A stretch of DNA of 12,921 bases from CAZHZT01 sp964537285 (GTDB taxonomy: Bacteria > Bacteroidota > Bacteroidia > Chitinophagales > Saprospiraceae). Under the pieces are notes generated by a model. That model had not been told where the DNA came from, did not search any database, and saw only the letters and a program-made list of their open reading frames with translations. Made by a program: the position numbers and the translations under genes. The DNA is taken from contig CAZHZT010000148.1 in NCBI GenBank assembly GCA_964537285.1, positions 1-12,921 of the forward strand, given 5' to 3'. Positions 6,501 through 12,921 of the stretch are shown here, piece by piece (position 1 is the stretch's first letter; each line of letters opens with the position of its first letter).

Positions 6501-8000
6501 CTATGCTTTAGGACTATTTTCTAGCAGGTTTTCAAAAAATTGAACCAAAAGGCGTACTCCAAAGCCCGTTGCACTTTTTTGCTGAGATAAATCGGACTGC
6601 CCGAAGGCTACTCCAGCAATATCCATATGTGCCCATCGAGGGTGATTATCGATGAAGAACTCCAGAAACTTAGCCGCAGTTATGGCGCCGGCGATAGGTT
6701 TTCCACTGAAATTTTTCACATCTGCCACGTCAGATTTCATATCTTCCATGTATTCACTCCAGATGGGTAAACGCCAAACGCGTTCCCCTGTAAGCTCTCC
6801 AGCTTTCATGAGTTCATTGGCGAGTGTGTCGTCATTTGAAAAGAGCGCTCCACATTCATAACCAAAAGTCCGGACACTACTCCCGGTAAGCGTAGCCAGG
6901 TCAATTAGAATATCTGGAGAATATTTTCGCTTAACATAATTCAAAGCATCTGCTAATATCAATCTTCCTTCAGCATCGGTATCAGTAATTTCAATGGATT
7001 TTCCACTGAAAGACTGAATCACATCACTAGGCCGGATAGCTCTTTCACCTATAGCATTATCCGTAATAGGAACTGCAGCAATCAATTCAACAGGTAACTT
7101 CAATCTAACTACTGCCTCCATCGTTCCAAGCACTGCTGCACCTCCCCCCATATCGCTTTTCATGTAATGTAAGTTCGTAGAAGCTTTCAAGGAAACCCCT
7201 CCCGTATCAAAAGTAACGCCTTTGCCTAAAATACCAATCCTGGGAGCGTTTTCCGGAAGGTCTTTTGGTTTGTGATGCATTAATACAAAATAAGCAGGCC
7301 ATTCGCTTCCCCTATTCACTGCAAGCAAGGCATGAAAACCCTCCTTTACGATCCTTTCCTTATCCCACACACTCACTTCATAGCCATATTCTTTTGCTGA
7401 TTCCACTGCCCAATCGGCCAGTAAGCGGGTTTGTTTTACATTACTCGGAGCATTTACCAAATCCATAATACGTTTTTGACAATCGCCGATAATGTATCCT
7501 CTTTCAATTTCATGAAGTTCCACATTAAATGGTAGATGAATAGAAAGTTTACTTTCTCCATCTAATGGATGAGAAGACAAAGACGTCGTTTTATATTTCC
7601 CTATCTCGTAAGTCCCCAGGGTAAGGCCGTTGACTGCAGCTTCTGCCCACTCGAGCAGTTCTTTTTCCCCTTTTTGATTGTCATAACCTCCAAAGTTTAC
7701 GACTATGTGGTTTAAAAACTTTTGCTTGTGTTTAAAGGAGAAAATCTTAAATGATTTCAGGACACCGGCAAAATTCGGAGATTCTCCCAGACCTAGAAGA
7801 AAAAGCCGCCCCCCATCAGGTAAATAATGGATATAAACTTCCCCTTGCTCTGCTTTAAAATCCGCAAGAATGCGCGTTCTTTGTGCTTCACTAAGGTTGG
7901 TGGATTTTTGGAATACGCTTGTATTGTCCGAGCTTTTTTCAAGTGGAACAATACAATCGAGTCCATTTTCTGGTTTCTCGTTAAAGACGTGTACAGTCAT
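6501..8000 (-). CDS. pepA: Leucyl aminopeptidase, M17 family
   Basis: A cytosolic dinuclear-metal exopeptidase that removes N-terminal residues from peptides in protein turnover; 499 residues, typical of the family. The N-terminal macro-like domain is divergent (1-165). The C-terminal catalytic domain has every residue expected: GKGVTFDTGGVSLKAS (259-274) with metal ligand Lys260, Asp265 and catalytic Lys272; KSDMGGG (281-287) with Asp283; and TDAEGRLILADAL (341-353) with Asp342, Glu344 and catalytic Arg346. All seven are offset by exactly 10 from the E. coli PepA numbering I remember, so spacing is conserved. The gene starts 6 bp after the esterase stop, indicating co-transcription and perhaps translational coupling. 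There is no signal peptide. The specific symbol is by family only. Confidence 0.93.
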   Translation of the reverse strand: MTVHVFNEKPENGLDCIVPLEKSSDNTSVFQKSTNLSEAQRTRILADFKAEQGEVYIHYLPDGGRLFLLGLGESPNFAGVLKSFKIFSFKHKQKFLNHIVVNFGGYDNQKGEKELLEWAEAAVNGLTLGTYEIGKYKTTSLSSHPLDGESKLSIHLPFNVELHEIERGYIIGDCQKRIMDLVNAPSNVKQTRLLADWAVESAKEYGYEVSVWDKERIVKEGFHALLAVNRGSEWPAYFVLMHHKPKDLPENAPRIGILGKGVTFDTGGVSLKASTNLHYMKSDMGGGAAVLGTMEAVVRLKLPVELIAAVPITDNAIGERAIRPSDVIQSFSGKSIEITDTDAEGRLILADALNYVKRKYSPDILIDLATLTGSSVRTFGYECGALFSNDDTLANELMKAGELTGERVWRLPIWSEYMEDMKSDVADVKNFSGKPIAGAITAAKFLEFFIDNHPRWAHMDIAGVAFGQSDLSQQKSATGFGVRLLVQFFENLLENSPKA

Positions 8001-8006
8001 TGGTTG

Positions 8007-9107
8007 TTATTTCGTTTTAGTAAAAAAAAGCCATTCAACGGCTCCGGGAAAAGCTTCCCCCCAAAATGATTCTGAGTGTTTTCCATTAGGATCTATTGCT
8101 AGTTTGAACTCTAACAAATTATTATCAAAGCCTTGCCGGCTGAAAGAACGTTTAAACCTTTTTAGATTTGGTACCATGGTAGAGCTTTCCTGTTCTCCAC
8201 CATATAGGTAGATTTTTGTATGAAATGCTTCGTGGAGCTTTAAATAGTGGAAATGAATGTGGGGAGCCACCCATAATGAAGGTGAAAAAATCATAAGTTT
8301 TGAGTAGATTTCAGGGTACATTAAACCAGAATAAATACTTATCAATCCTCCCATAGAACTCCCCCCAATTCCCGTATGCTGACGATCAGGGAGCGTTCTC
8401 AGCCGATTGTCGACATAAGGCTTTAGAGTATCTGCTAAAAAACGAGCATATTTTTTCCCTTCCCCCTGTCCGATTTTTGAACCATGCGAAGGAGTGAACT
8501 CTTTGATCCTGTCTTCCTTTGCATGATCAATGGAAATAACGATCAACTCGTGCATTCTTTTCTCTGCCATGAGCGCCAGGCGCTTATCTACTGCCCAATT
8601 CCCAAAGGGCGCATGGTCGTCATAAAGATTTTGCCCATCCTGGAGATAAAGGACAGGGTACCTCTTGTGTTCTTGTTCGTCATAATCATAAGGAAGTAAG
8701 GCGGCTATTCTTCGCGTCCGGATCAATTGAGGTATTTCAAAATTATCGGAGATAGTCTTAATTTTAGGCAGAAAACGTCGATCGAACTGTAGTTCAGGCT
8801 CCCATTGAGGTACTTGATCGTATATAATTCCCGACCTTTGGCGAATAATCCTATTTGGAATCCGACTACCTAATTCGTTCAGTTCTTCGCTATCCCAACT
8901 TCCTCTTACATATTTATATTCAATAGGCCAGCGGCGAATTAAGTTTTCAGGAAAAACAAACCGGTAGAGGCCAGGTTCTAAGACCTCCATTTTAAAAGTT
9001 GAATCATTTGTTCTCCAGCCATTAAAATTCCCACTAACATATACAGGTCTGTAATCTTTTGCGTCCGTTTTTAATTCTAATACCAATTTTTCTGTGTTTT
9101 GCTCCAT
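8007..9107 (-). CDS. Esterase D-type alpha/beta hydrolase with N-terminal starch-binding-like domain
   Basis: A 366-residue protein with two parts. Residues about 7-88 form a beta-sandwich of the CBM20/CBM48 type: YVSGNFNGW (23-31) and IEYKYVRGSW (62-71) with NELGSRIPNR are the conserved glucan-binding-domain blocks. Residues about 115-366 are a putative esterase (PF00756-like) domain. It contains RYPVLYLQDGQNLYD (149-163), the nucleophile elbow GGSSMGG (248-254) with probable Ser251, and the probable catalytic His344 (GKHSESFW). No signal peptide is seen, so it is likely cytosolic. It heads the esterase-pepA pair and lies just upstream of glgA-glgC. A role on glycogen or a glucan-derived ester is therefore attractive, but unproven. 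It could equally be a carboxylesterase of another substrate. AAGGA lies 2 bp before the ATG, a weak ribosome site. Confidence 0.82.
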   Translation of the reverse strand: MEQNTEKLVLELKTDAKDYRPVYVSGNFNGWRTNDSTFKMEVLEPGLYRFVFPENLIRRWPIEYKYVRGSWDSEELNELGSRIPNRIIRQRSGIIYDQVPQWEPELQFDRRFLPKIKTISDNFEIPQLIRTRRIAALLPYDYDEQEHKRYPVLYLQDGQNLYDDHAPFGNWAVDKRLALMAEKRMHELIVISIDHAKEDRIKEFTPSHGSKIGQGEGKKYARFLADTLKPYVDNRLRTLPDRQHTGIGGSSMGGLISIYSGLMYPEIYSKLMIFSPSLWVAPHIHFHYLKLHEAFHTKIYLYGGEQESSTMVPNLKRFKRSFSRQGFDNNLLEFKLAIDPNGKHSESFWGEAFPGAVEWLFFTKTK

Positions 9108-9204
9108 TTTCCTTGACCTTTTTTTTCAATACTTCTCTTCATAGAAGCATTTGATTCATTTCTGGTAATCTTTGAAGTATATTTCGAACTTACTCGATTC
9201 AGCA

Positions 9205-9267
9205 AGCTTCATTCCGAAATAATTTTATGGGTGAAAAATTATTTCAGAATAAATCCCAATGAAAGCT
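9205..9267. repeat. Imperfect palindrome upstream of the esterase gene
   Basis: Outer arms agcttcatt (9205-9213) and aatgaaagct (9258-9267) pair with a 1-nt bulge. The inner arms gaaataatttt and aaaattatttc pair perfectly over 11 bp. It lies about 100 bp upstream of the esterase start and could be a leader hairpin or operator; nothing distinguishes these. Confidence 0.45.
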
Positions 9268-9327
9268 GAAAGTGATTAAGAGTTACTTACATATTTGAAT
9301 TATATAAATATAAAGTATTTAAACTCA

Positions 9328-9471
9328 ATGACCAAGCACCTTGAATCAAATAAGTACGCTGCAAAAAGTTTATTTGAAGACAATTTTAGACAGGTTCAGG
9401 GATGTTGCTTAGGCTTACAGGAAAAGGAAGGCTCCTCATCCAATAGTCGCAAGCGAACAAAGCAAAAATAA
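9328..9471 (+). CDS. Possible small protein, 47 residues, unknown
   Basis: An ATG at 9328 opens 47 codons to TAA at 9469-9471. The product begins MTKHLESNKYAAKSLFEDNF, has a CC pair at residues 26-27 and a basic tail (RKRTKQK). It has no membrane segment or signal peptide. The ATG follows an AT-rich stretch (tatataaatataaagtattt) as real starts in this genome do. It runs opposite to the neighbouring genes, and the long palindrome that follows it 65 bp later ends in ttttt on the plus strand, so a terminator would be in place. The length is near what chance allows, and I recognise no family. Confidence 0.2.
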   Translation: MTKHLESNKYAAKSLFEDNFRQVQGCCLGLQEKEGSSSNSRKRTKQK

Positions 9472-9536
9472 TAATAATTGGCCGATAAAAAATTTTTGGA
9501 TATTAAAATTTGTAAAACTTCTAAATTTCCAAAACC

Positions 9537-9659
9537 AAATAGACGCGCCTACGGCGCGAAATTCCTTTGAGAGGGAGGCCGAAAGGGCTATTTTGCTTCG
9601 CAAAATAGCCCTTTCGGCCTCCCTCTCAAAGGAATTTCGCGCCGTAGGCGCGTCTATTT
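9537..9659. repeat. Perfect palindrome with 60-bp arms and 3-nt loop
   Basis: Bases 9537-9596 and 9600-9659 are exact reverse complements around the loop ttc (9597-9599). The arms include a GC-rich part (gacgcgcctacggcgcga, then gagggaggccgaaagggct) unlike the AT-rich flank. It begins 25 bp past the stop of the two-heme cytochrome gene. On the plus strand the right arm runs into ttttt, and on the minus strand the other arm is followed by GGTTTTGG. It could serve as a terminator in both directions. No second copy of either arm is in the window. Confidence 0.92.
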
Positions 9660-9683
9660 TTCAAAGCGAGAATCGCTGTGGAT

Positions 9684-10703
9684 TTACCGGATTAAGTAGG
9701 CTCTTAAGTCTTCTATCTGTTGATTGCTCATTTTTTCCAAAGTGAACTGAGGCATGTAGGTGCGTTTACCCGGGATCGGAGACGTCCCATATCTGCTCAC
9801 CTGATAAACAGAGTATCGATCATATTTTTCAAAATGATTTGCCAAATGATTAAGTGAAAAATTTGAACGATCTAAGTTGTAAAAGGCATAGCGATTGTTT
9901 TCATGGCAGTGGAGGCAGGCCTGTTCGTATATGGCTTTCCCTCTACTTTTATCCGCGGGACGACTCTGAGCATACCCTTTTTTTCTATCTTCTGGTGGAT
10001 AAACAAATGTAGCCGGGGCACCTTCAGCATATTTACCTTTGATTATTTTCACTGCAGAACTTTTCTGACCAGCATCTTTGCCAGTGAGCGCCTGGTCAAT
10101 CAGTTCACTCTCCTTTGCACTCAGGTTCAAATCCTTGATCTTTAAATCTATGGTCCACAGAAAGGCTAATACAGACTCCAGTTCCCAGGGCTCCAGCAGA
10201 CGTCCCTGTGCACACTCTACGGCACATAATTGAATGGCCTCCCGGATGTTATTTCGAGCAGGGGCAACTAATTTCCCATATTTTTTCAAATAGTCTCCAT
10301 TGTAATAGCTAGTCCGGTTTACGGCACCGTATAAAGAAGAACCCTGAAGAAATGGTAATTTATTTTCAATCGCATAATCCAGACGAAGCTCCGGATCATT
10401 AAACATAAGAGATGGATCATCTTTCACGATATTATGACAAGCCGTACAGACGAAATGCTTGCTCTGTTTACTCGTTTTTCCTCCTTTAGGTTTTTCAGCT
10501 CGACCAAACATGACGATATTCTTTCCCTGTAAAGCCGATACCCCCTCAATTGAGAAATCCGGTTGGTGCGCCGGAACTTCGCCATCAAGCTGTTCTAAAA
10601 TGGAAACAACCGAATCTTTCTCATCCAATGTTGTGGAATCAAAACGAATGAATAATAGCCCTGAAAAACTCAAAATTACTACGAATAATGTTTTAAAACC
10701 CAT
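9684..10703 (-). CDS. Two-heme c-type cytochrome, SoxA/TsdA-like
   Basis: An exported electron carrier or oxidoreductase of 339 residues. The N-terminus (MGFKTLFVVILSFSGLLFIR) is a signal peptide or membrane anchor. Two CXXCH heme sites are present: CTACH (86-90) and CLHCH (263-267). The first domain (about 55-190) has the pattern of SoxA/TsdA-type cytochromes (NGDYLKKYG, then IQLCAVECAQGR at 158-169). Cys160 there aligns by eye with the axial thiolate ligand of that family, though Cys164 is also possible. The second domain is an ordinary class I cytochrome with a likely axial Met317 (TYMPQF). It is the last gene of a three-gene operon, starting 12 bp after the DUF5777 stop. The substrate is unknown; thiosulfate or another sulfur compound is one possibility suggested only by the fold. 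Confidence 0.82.
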   Translation of the reverse strand: MGFKTLFVVILSFSGLLFIRFDSTTLDEKDSVVSILEQLDGEVPAHQPDFSIEGVSALQGKNIVMFGRAEKPKGGKTSKQSKHFVCTACHNIVKDDPSLMFNDPELRLDYAIENKLPFLQGSSLYGAVNRTSYYNGDYLKKYGKLVAPARNNIREAIQLCAVECAQGRLLEPWELESVLAFLWTIDLKIKDLNLSAKESELIDQALTGKDAGQKSSAVKIIKGKYAEGAPATFVYPPEDRKKGYAQSRPADKSRGKAIYEQACLHCHENNRYAFYNLDRSNFSLNHLANHFEKYDRYSVYQVSRYGTSPIPGKRTYMPQFTLEKMSNQQIEDLRAYLIR

Positions 10704-10715
10704 TGAAATTTAAAC

Positions 10716-11579
10716 TTACAGATTAAACAATCTTGATATAGTAAACCCTAAACGAAACTCACCGTCAGCCCAATTAGACTGTGTGTATGGTATGTAATCA
10801 TTTTCACTTATCCCCGTAGCGTTGGTAAGGTTTATTTGAAAAACATGCCCTCCCGTATCGATCTCTAAACCTACTCCCAGAGCAGGATAGTAGTTATTAT
10901 CATTTGTTCTTAGATCTGAAAAAGTGAAGTTACCATCGAGAATTAAGCCAAAGACCTTGCTTATCTGTATTCTGCTTGCTACTCCTAAGCTGAATAAATT
11001 ATTTTCATCATTGAAATCTACCAGGTTACGATGGGTAAGGCCCGGAGCTAATTGCAAAGAAAAAAAGTCAGAAAATTTACGTGCAATCATCAATTGATAC
11101 GTATAAGACAAGCGATGAGCATCTTCTTGAAAATTATTTAATACATTCTCTAGTTCACTACTTTCCATGGTGGAATAGGTTCCGACAGCCAAGGCGGTAA
11201 GAGAAAAAGGCATACCTTTATCCTTAGCCTGTTTGAGCACCCTGTACTTAGCGAACCCGTTTAGCAGTTGTCTTAATGGCCCGGCTCCTTTTGTACGATA
11301 GATTCCAATATTGAAATCATCCGTTACACCATATTCCGCCCCGATCATAACGTCAACAGCATTTTCCAGGCCATAGAGGCTTTCCCAACCATCCTTAACA
11401 TTACCGAAACGATGAGATATGCGTACGTCTAGTTTACGTTTGGCCAGCGTCTCTACAGAATGAACATTGATCACGCGTGTATCTTTGAAAGTGTTGTACG
11501 TGAAGTCATAGTTCTGTGCAGAAACCTGCGAAGAGATGCTCCATATTGAGGCTATAGAAAAAATTAAGAAAAATCTCAT
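10716..11579 (-). CDS. DUF5777-type outer-membrane beta-barrel protein
   Basis: A 287-residue protein with a signal peptide (MRFFLIFSIASIWSISSQVSA, cleavage near 21-22). The mature part is a run of amphipathic beta-strands and turns expected for an outer-membrane barrel. Landmarks recalled from DUF5777 proteins are DVRISHRFG (51-59), an alternating strand pair at AEYGVTDDFNIGIYRTKG (81-98) and GGHVFQINLTN (243-253). The C-terminal strand ends FTISRLFNL. The function of the family is unknown. It lies between two heme-protein genes (37 bp after the lipoprotein, 12 bp before the cytochrome), so a role in electron transfer at the outer membrane or in supporting these cytochromes is plausible. The sequence alone does not show it to be a channel. 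Confidence 0.8.
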   Translation of the reverse strand: MRFFLIFSIASIWSISSQVSAQNYDFTYNTFKDTRVINVHSVETLAKRKLDVRISHRFGNVKDGWESLYGLENAVDVMIGAEYGVTDDFNIGIYRTKGAGPLRQLLNGFAKYRVLKQAKDKGMPFSLTALAVGTYSTMESSELENVLNNFQEDAHRLSYTYQLMIARKFSDFFSLQLAPGLTHRNLVDFNDENNLFSLGVASRIQISKVFGLILDGNFTFSDLRTNDNNYYPALGVGLEIDTGGHVFQINLTNATGISENDYIPYTQSNWADGEFRLGFTISRLFNL

Positions 11580-11616
11580 AAGATTGGATTGTGTATATTA
11601 GAATATTTTTCGATCC

Positions 11617-12009
11617 TTAGTTCTTCGGATAACCCGCCCTGAGCCAACAATCAAGTAGCTCTAATTCCTCTGGAGTAAGGTCATCTTTCATGGAAATTGA
11701 ATAAACTGAATTATTAGGAGGCATACCCAAGGCAGGGTCTTCTCTCAAATCAAATACACGATTCCGGAAAGAACTAATGGACTGATCAAGAAGTCCGGAT
11801 ATGCTTTCATAATTAGAGTAATCGCCTGGGCCTATTCCGCCGCTTACATGACAGCCTGTGTAAGCGCAGCTAGCATCGAATATGGGCTTTATCTCTACAT
11901 CGTAAGTAGGTGTTGGAGAACAGGGATCTGGTTCAGGAAGTTTATCATTTGTACAGGCCTGAACGAGAGCAATCGTGCCGATAATGACAGGAAAAATATA
12001 TTTTTTCAT
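11617..12009 (-). CDS. Lipoprotein with CX4CH c-type heme motif
   Basis: A 130-residue exported protein. MKKYIFPVIIGTIALVQAC is a lipoprotein signal with the acylated cysteine at 19, so the product is probably membrane-anchored on the periplasmic or outer face. The single heme site is CAYTGCH (48-54), a CX4CH spacing rather than CX2CH. MPP at 96-98 supplies the probable axial methionine. The frame YDVEIKPIFDASC and the tail LTPEELELLDCWLRAGYP match small Bacteroidota cytochrome-like proteins. Cys30 and Cys121 are extra and could form a disulfide. It is the first gene of the operon with the DUF5777 barrel and the two-heme cytochrome. Its start lies 18 bp from the edge of MITE-like copy B, so the leader is largely repeat DNA. 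Confidence 0.8.
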   Translation of the reverse strand: MKKYIFPVIIGTIALVQACTNDKLPEPDPCSPTPTYDVEIKPIFDASCAYTGCHVSGGIGPGDYSNYESISGLLDQSISSFRNRVFDLREDPALGMPPNNSVYSISMKDDLTPEELELLDCWLRAGYPKN

Positions 12010-12027
12010 CTATAGCTTATTTTTTAA

Positions 12028-12190
12028 TAGACCTTATCCTGAAATAACTTATAGCAAAAAAGTATCCTTAGGTTCCACTATTGTCTTATTCTCGCCATAA
12101 TAACTTAGCCTGTTGGGCAGTGGCCATTCCTTACCTGGAACCCAAACGCTCCATTTTTACTCATAAAAACTACTTTAGGGTGATACTCTA
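12028..12190. mobile_element. MITE-like palindromic element, copy B (163 bp)
   Basis: This copy occupies the middle of the 349-bp divergent gap between the cytochrome operon and bacilliredoxin. It aligns end to end with copy A at 4781-4944. The left end is tagacctt and the reverse-complemented right end is tagagtat. It shares with copy A gttccact (12072-12079), cattcctt, tggaacccaaa (12136-12146) and tcataaaa. Its inner arms ggttcca and tggaacc pair over 7 bp. It is more diverged from its own palindrome than copy A, and no ORF lies inside it. Confidence 0.6.
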
Positions 12191-12358
12191 TGACAACCCA
12201 AAAGGGATTTGGTTTAACTAAATTGGTTTTAATTTAAAACCTGAAAAAATTTAGCGGTGTTTAAATCCAATTCTTTGCTCCCTACATGAACAAAATGTCT
12301 CCCTTTTAACTTCTAATAGGTATTGGTCTAATTTTGTCTAAATAAAATTAAAATAATT
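12191..12358. other. Bacilliredoxin upstream region
   Basis: AT-rich DNA with one 7-bp hairpin (ggtttta 12225-12231 with taaaacc 12235-12241, 3-nt loop) and a candidate promoter near its end. Nothing else is seen. The cytochrome operon promoter must lie here or inside copy B. Confidence 0.4.
12329..12336 (+). promoter_or_regulatory. Possible -7 element for the bacilliredoxin gene
   Basis: TAATTTTG matches the Bacteroidota TAnnTTTG -7 consensus and ends 22 bp before the ATG. It is in the right strand and position, but no TTG -33 element is found about 20 bp upstream. Confidence 0.35.
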
Positions 12359-12778
12359 ATGTATCCCGCAGAGATAGTAGCTCCGATGGCTAAAGACTTA
12401 ACAGATAATGGTTTTACACCATTAACTACAGCAAATGAAGTGGAATCCGTACTAAACGAAAAATCCGGCACTACCTTAGTAGTAGTTAATTCAGTATGTG
12501 GATGTGCTGCCGCCAATGCACGTCCGGCAGTAAAATATGCTACTGCTAATGCTGAAGGTAAGATGCCCGATAGATTAACGACCGTTTTTGCAGGGGTTGA
12601 TAAAGAAGCGACTGCTAAAGCAAGAGAGTATATGCTTCCTTACCCTCCTTCTTCTCCGTCTATTGCTCTTTTCAAAGATGGACAATTAGTTCATTTTATT
12701 GAGCGTCATCACATTGAAGGAAGGTCAGCGGAAATCATTGCTCAAAATCTTAAAATGGCATTTGAGGATTACTGTTAG
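12359..12778 (+). CDS. Bacilliredoxin, BrxA/BrxB (YphP/YqiW) family
   Basis: A 139-residue thioredoxin-like protein that in Firmicutes removes bacillithiol from S-bacillithiolated proteins after oxidative stress. The active-site CGC is at 47-49 in VVVNSVCGCAAANARPA (41-57), the family signature. Further matches are TVFAGVDKEATAKAREY (75-91), PPSSPSIALFKDG (96-108) and VHFIERHHIEGR (111-122). The length equals that of the Bacillus proteins, and the last residue is a cysteine (139), as I recall in BrxA. The start MYPAEIVAPM is close to the family start. It is the only gene on the plus strand, monocistronic, with an AT-rich leader and no Shine-Dalgarno site. BrxA and BrxB cannot be separated here, and use of bacillithiol by this organism is inferred only. 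Confidence 0.93.
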   Translation: MYPAEIVAPMAKDLTDNGFTPLTTANEVESVLNEKSGTTLVVVNSVCGCAAANARPAVKYATANAEGKMPDRLTTVFAGVDKEATAKAREYMLPYPPSSPSIALFKDGQLVHFIERHHIEGRSAEIIAQNLKMAFEDYC

Positions 12779-12799
12779 TAAATAGTTGGCCGGAAATAT

Positions 12800-12827
12800 G
12801 ATTCATCCCGAATTTTCGGAATGAATC
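12800..12827. repeat. 12-bp hairpin after the bacilliredoxin gene
   Basis: gattcatcccga (12800-12811) pairs with tcggaatgaatc (12816-12827) except for one position, across a 4-nt loop. It lies 22 bp past the stop codon. It looks like a terminator stem but has no T-tract after it on the plus strand. The 13-mer tcatcccgaattt also occurs at 1860-1872. Confidence 0.5.
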
Positions 12828-12871
12828 ACGCTTCGCAAAAAATCACAAGCACTTGTTGATCAATTGTCTAT

Positions 12872-12897
12872 CTACTTTTTTCTTGATAAAAAAGTAG
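12872..12897. repeat. 10-bp perfect inverted repeat near the window end
   Basis: ctactttttt (12872-12881) and aaaaaagtag (12888-12897) are perfect complements around cttgat. On the minus strand the pattern continues as TTTTTTGCTAC, so it could terminate transcripts from beyond the window. I have a vague memory of similar AAAAAAGTAGC hairpins being common in Bacteroidota genomes. Confidence 0.5.
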
Positions 12898-12921
12898 CAA
12901 AAAATCAAGGCTGTATTCAAT

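Larger units (their letters stand above)
9108..9683. other. 576-bp gene-poor region between the esterase and cytochrome operon
   Basis: The longest gap in the window. It holds an imperfect palindrome (9205-9267), one short plus-strand ORF (9328-9471) and the 60-bp-arm palindrome (9537-9659). The segment 9108-9204 would be the esterase promoter region, but no TAnnTTTG motif is seen there on the minus strand. Confidence 0.5.

Noticed and set aside
7870..8211. 113-codon plus-strand ORF spanning the esterase-pepA junction
   Set aside because: It overlaps two well-supported minus-strand genes; composition looks like an antisense shadow.
12328..12516. 62-codon minus-strand ORF with a hydrophobic end
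   Set aside because: It is opposite the start of the clear bacilliredoxin gene and lacks support.
1860..12815. Shared 13-mer tcatcccgaattt at 1860-1872 and 12803-12815 as a repeat family
   Set aside because: Too short to claim beyond chance from two occurrences; recorded in the hairpin entry only.

Overview
The window looks like a chromosomal segment of a Bacteroidota bacterium. Evidence: a type IX secretion (T9SS) C-terminal sorting domain, a '3-coathanger stack' repeat region, a DUF5777-type beta-barrel, AT-rich intergenic DNA, and start codons preceded by A-rich stretches rather than strong Shine-Dalgarno sites. Cytophagales- or Saprospirales-like lineages fit best; I cannot be more precise. 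No tRNA, rRNA, CRISPR array or transposase gene is visible.

Layout, low to high coordinate; all main genes are on the minus strand except the last. (1) 48-1586: secreted beta-helix/T9SS protein. (2) 2047-3261: orphan ATP-grasp ligase. (3) 3335-4606 and 4916-6349: glgC and glgA, the two committed enzymes of ADP-glucose-dependent glycogen synthesis (glgB is not in the window). (4) 6501-9107: an esterase with an N-terminal starch-binding-like domain followed 6 bp later by a leucyl aminopeptidase. (5) 9684-12009: a tight three-gene operon of a c-type cytochrome lipoprotein (CX4CH), a DUF5777 outer-membrane beta-barrel and a two-heme SoxA/TsdA-like cytochrome c. (6) 12359-12778, plus strand: a BrxA/BrxB-type bacilliredoxin.

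The genes are mostly ordinary, but the intergenic DNA is full of palindromes. There is a perfect inverted repeat with 60-bp arms and a 3-nt loop (9537-9659). A second has 47/49-bp arms that differ only by a 2-nt insertion (4649-4762). There are two copies of a roughly 163-bp MITE-like palindrome with TAGACTT-type ends (4781-4944 and 12028-12190), and a third, longer element with related ends (1671-2049). The repeats sit at gene ends. One MITE arm covers the last codons and stop of glgA, another element's terminus supplies the stop codon of the ATP-grasp gene, and a third begins 18 bp upstream of the cytochrome operon. They are the most unusual content of the window and may act as terminators, mRNA 3'-end structures or 5' leaders for the neighbouring genes.

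Functionally the minus-strand genes split into a carbon-storage block (glgA, glgC, the CBM-esterase), a cell-envelope electron-transfer block (the three cytochrome/barrel genes) and single housekeeping or secreted functions.
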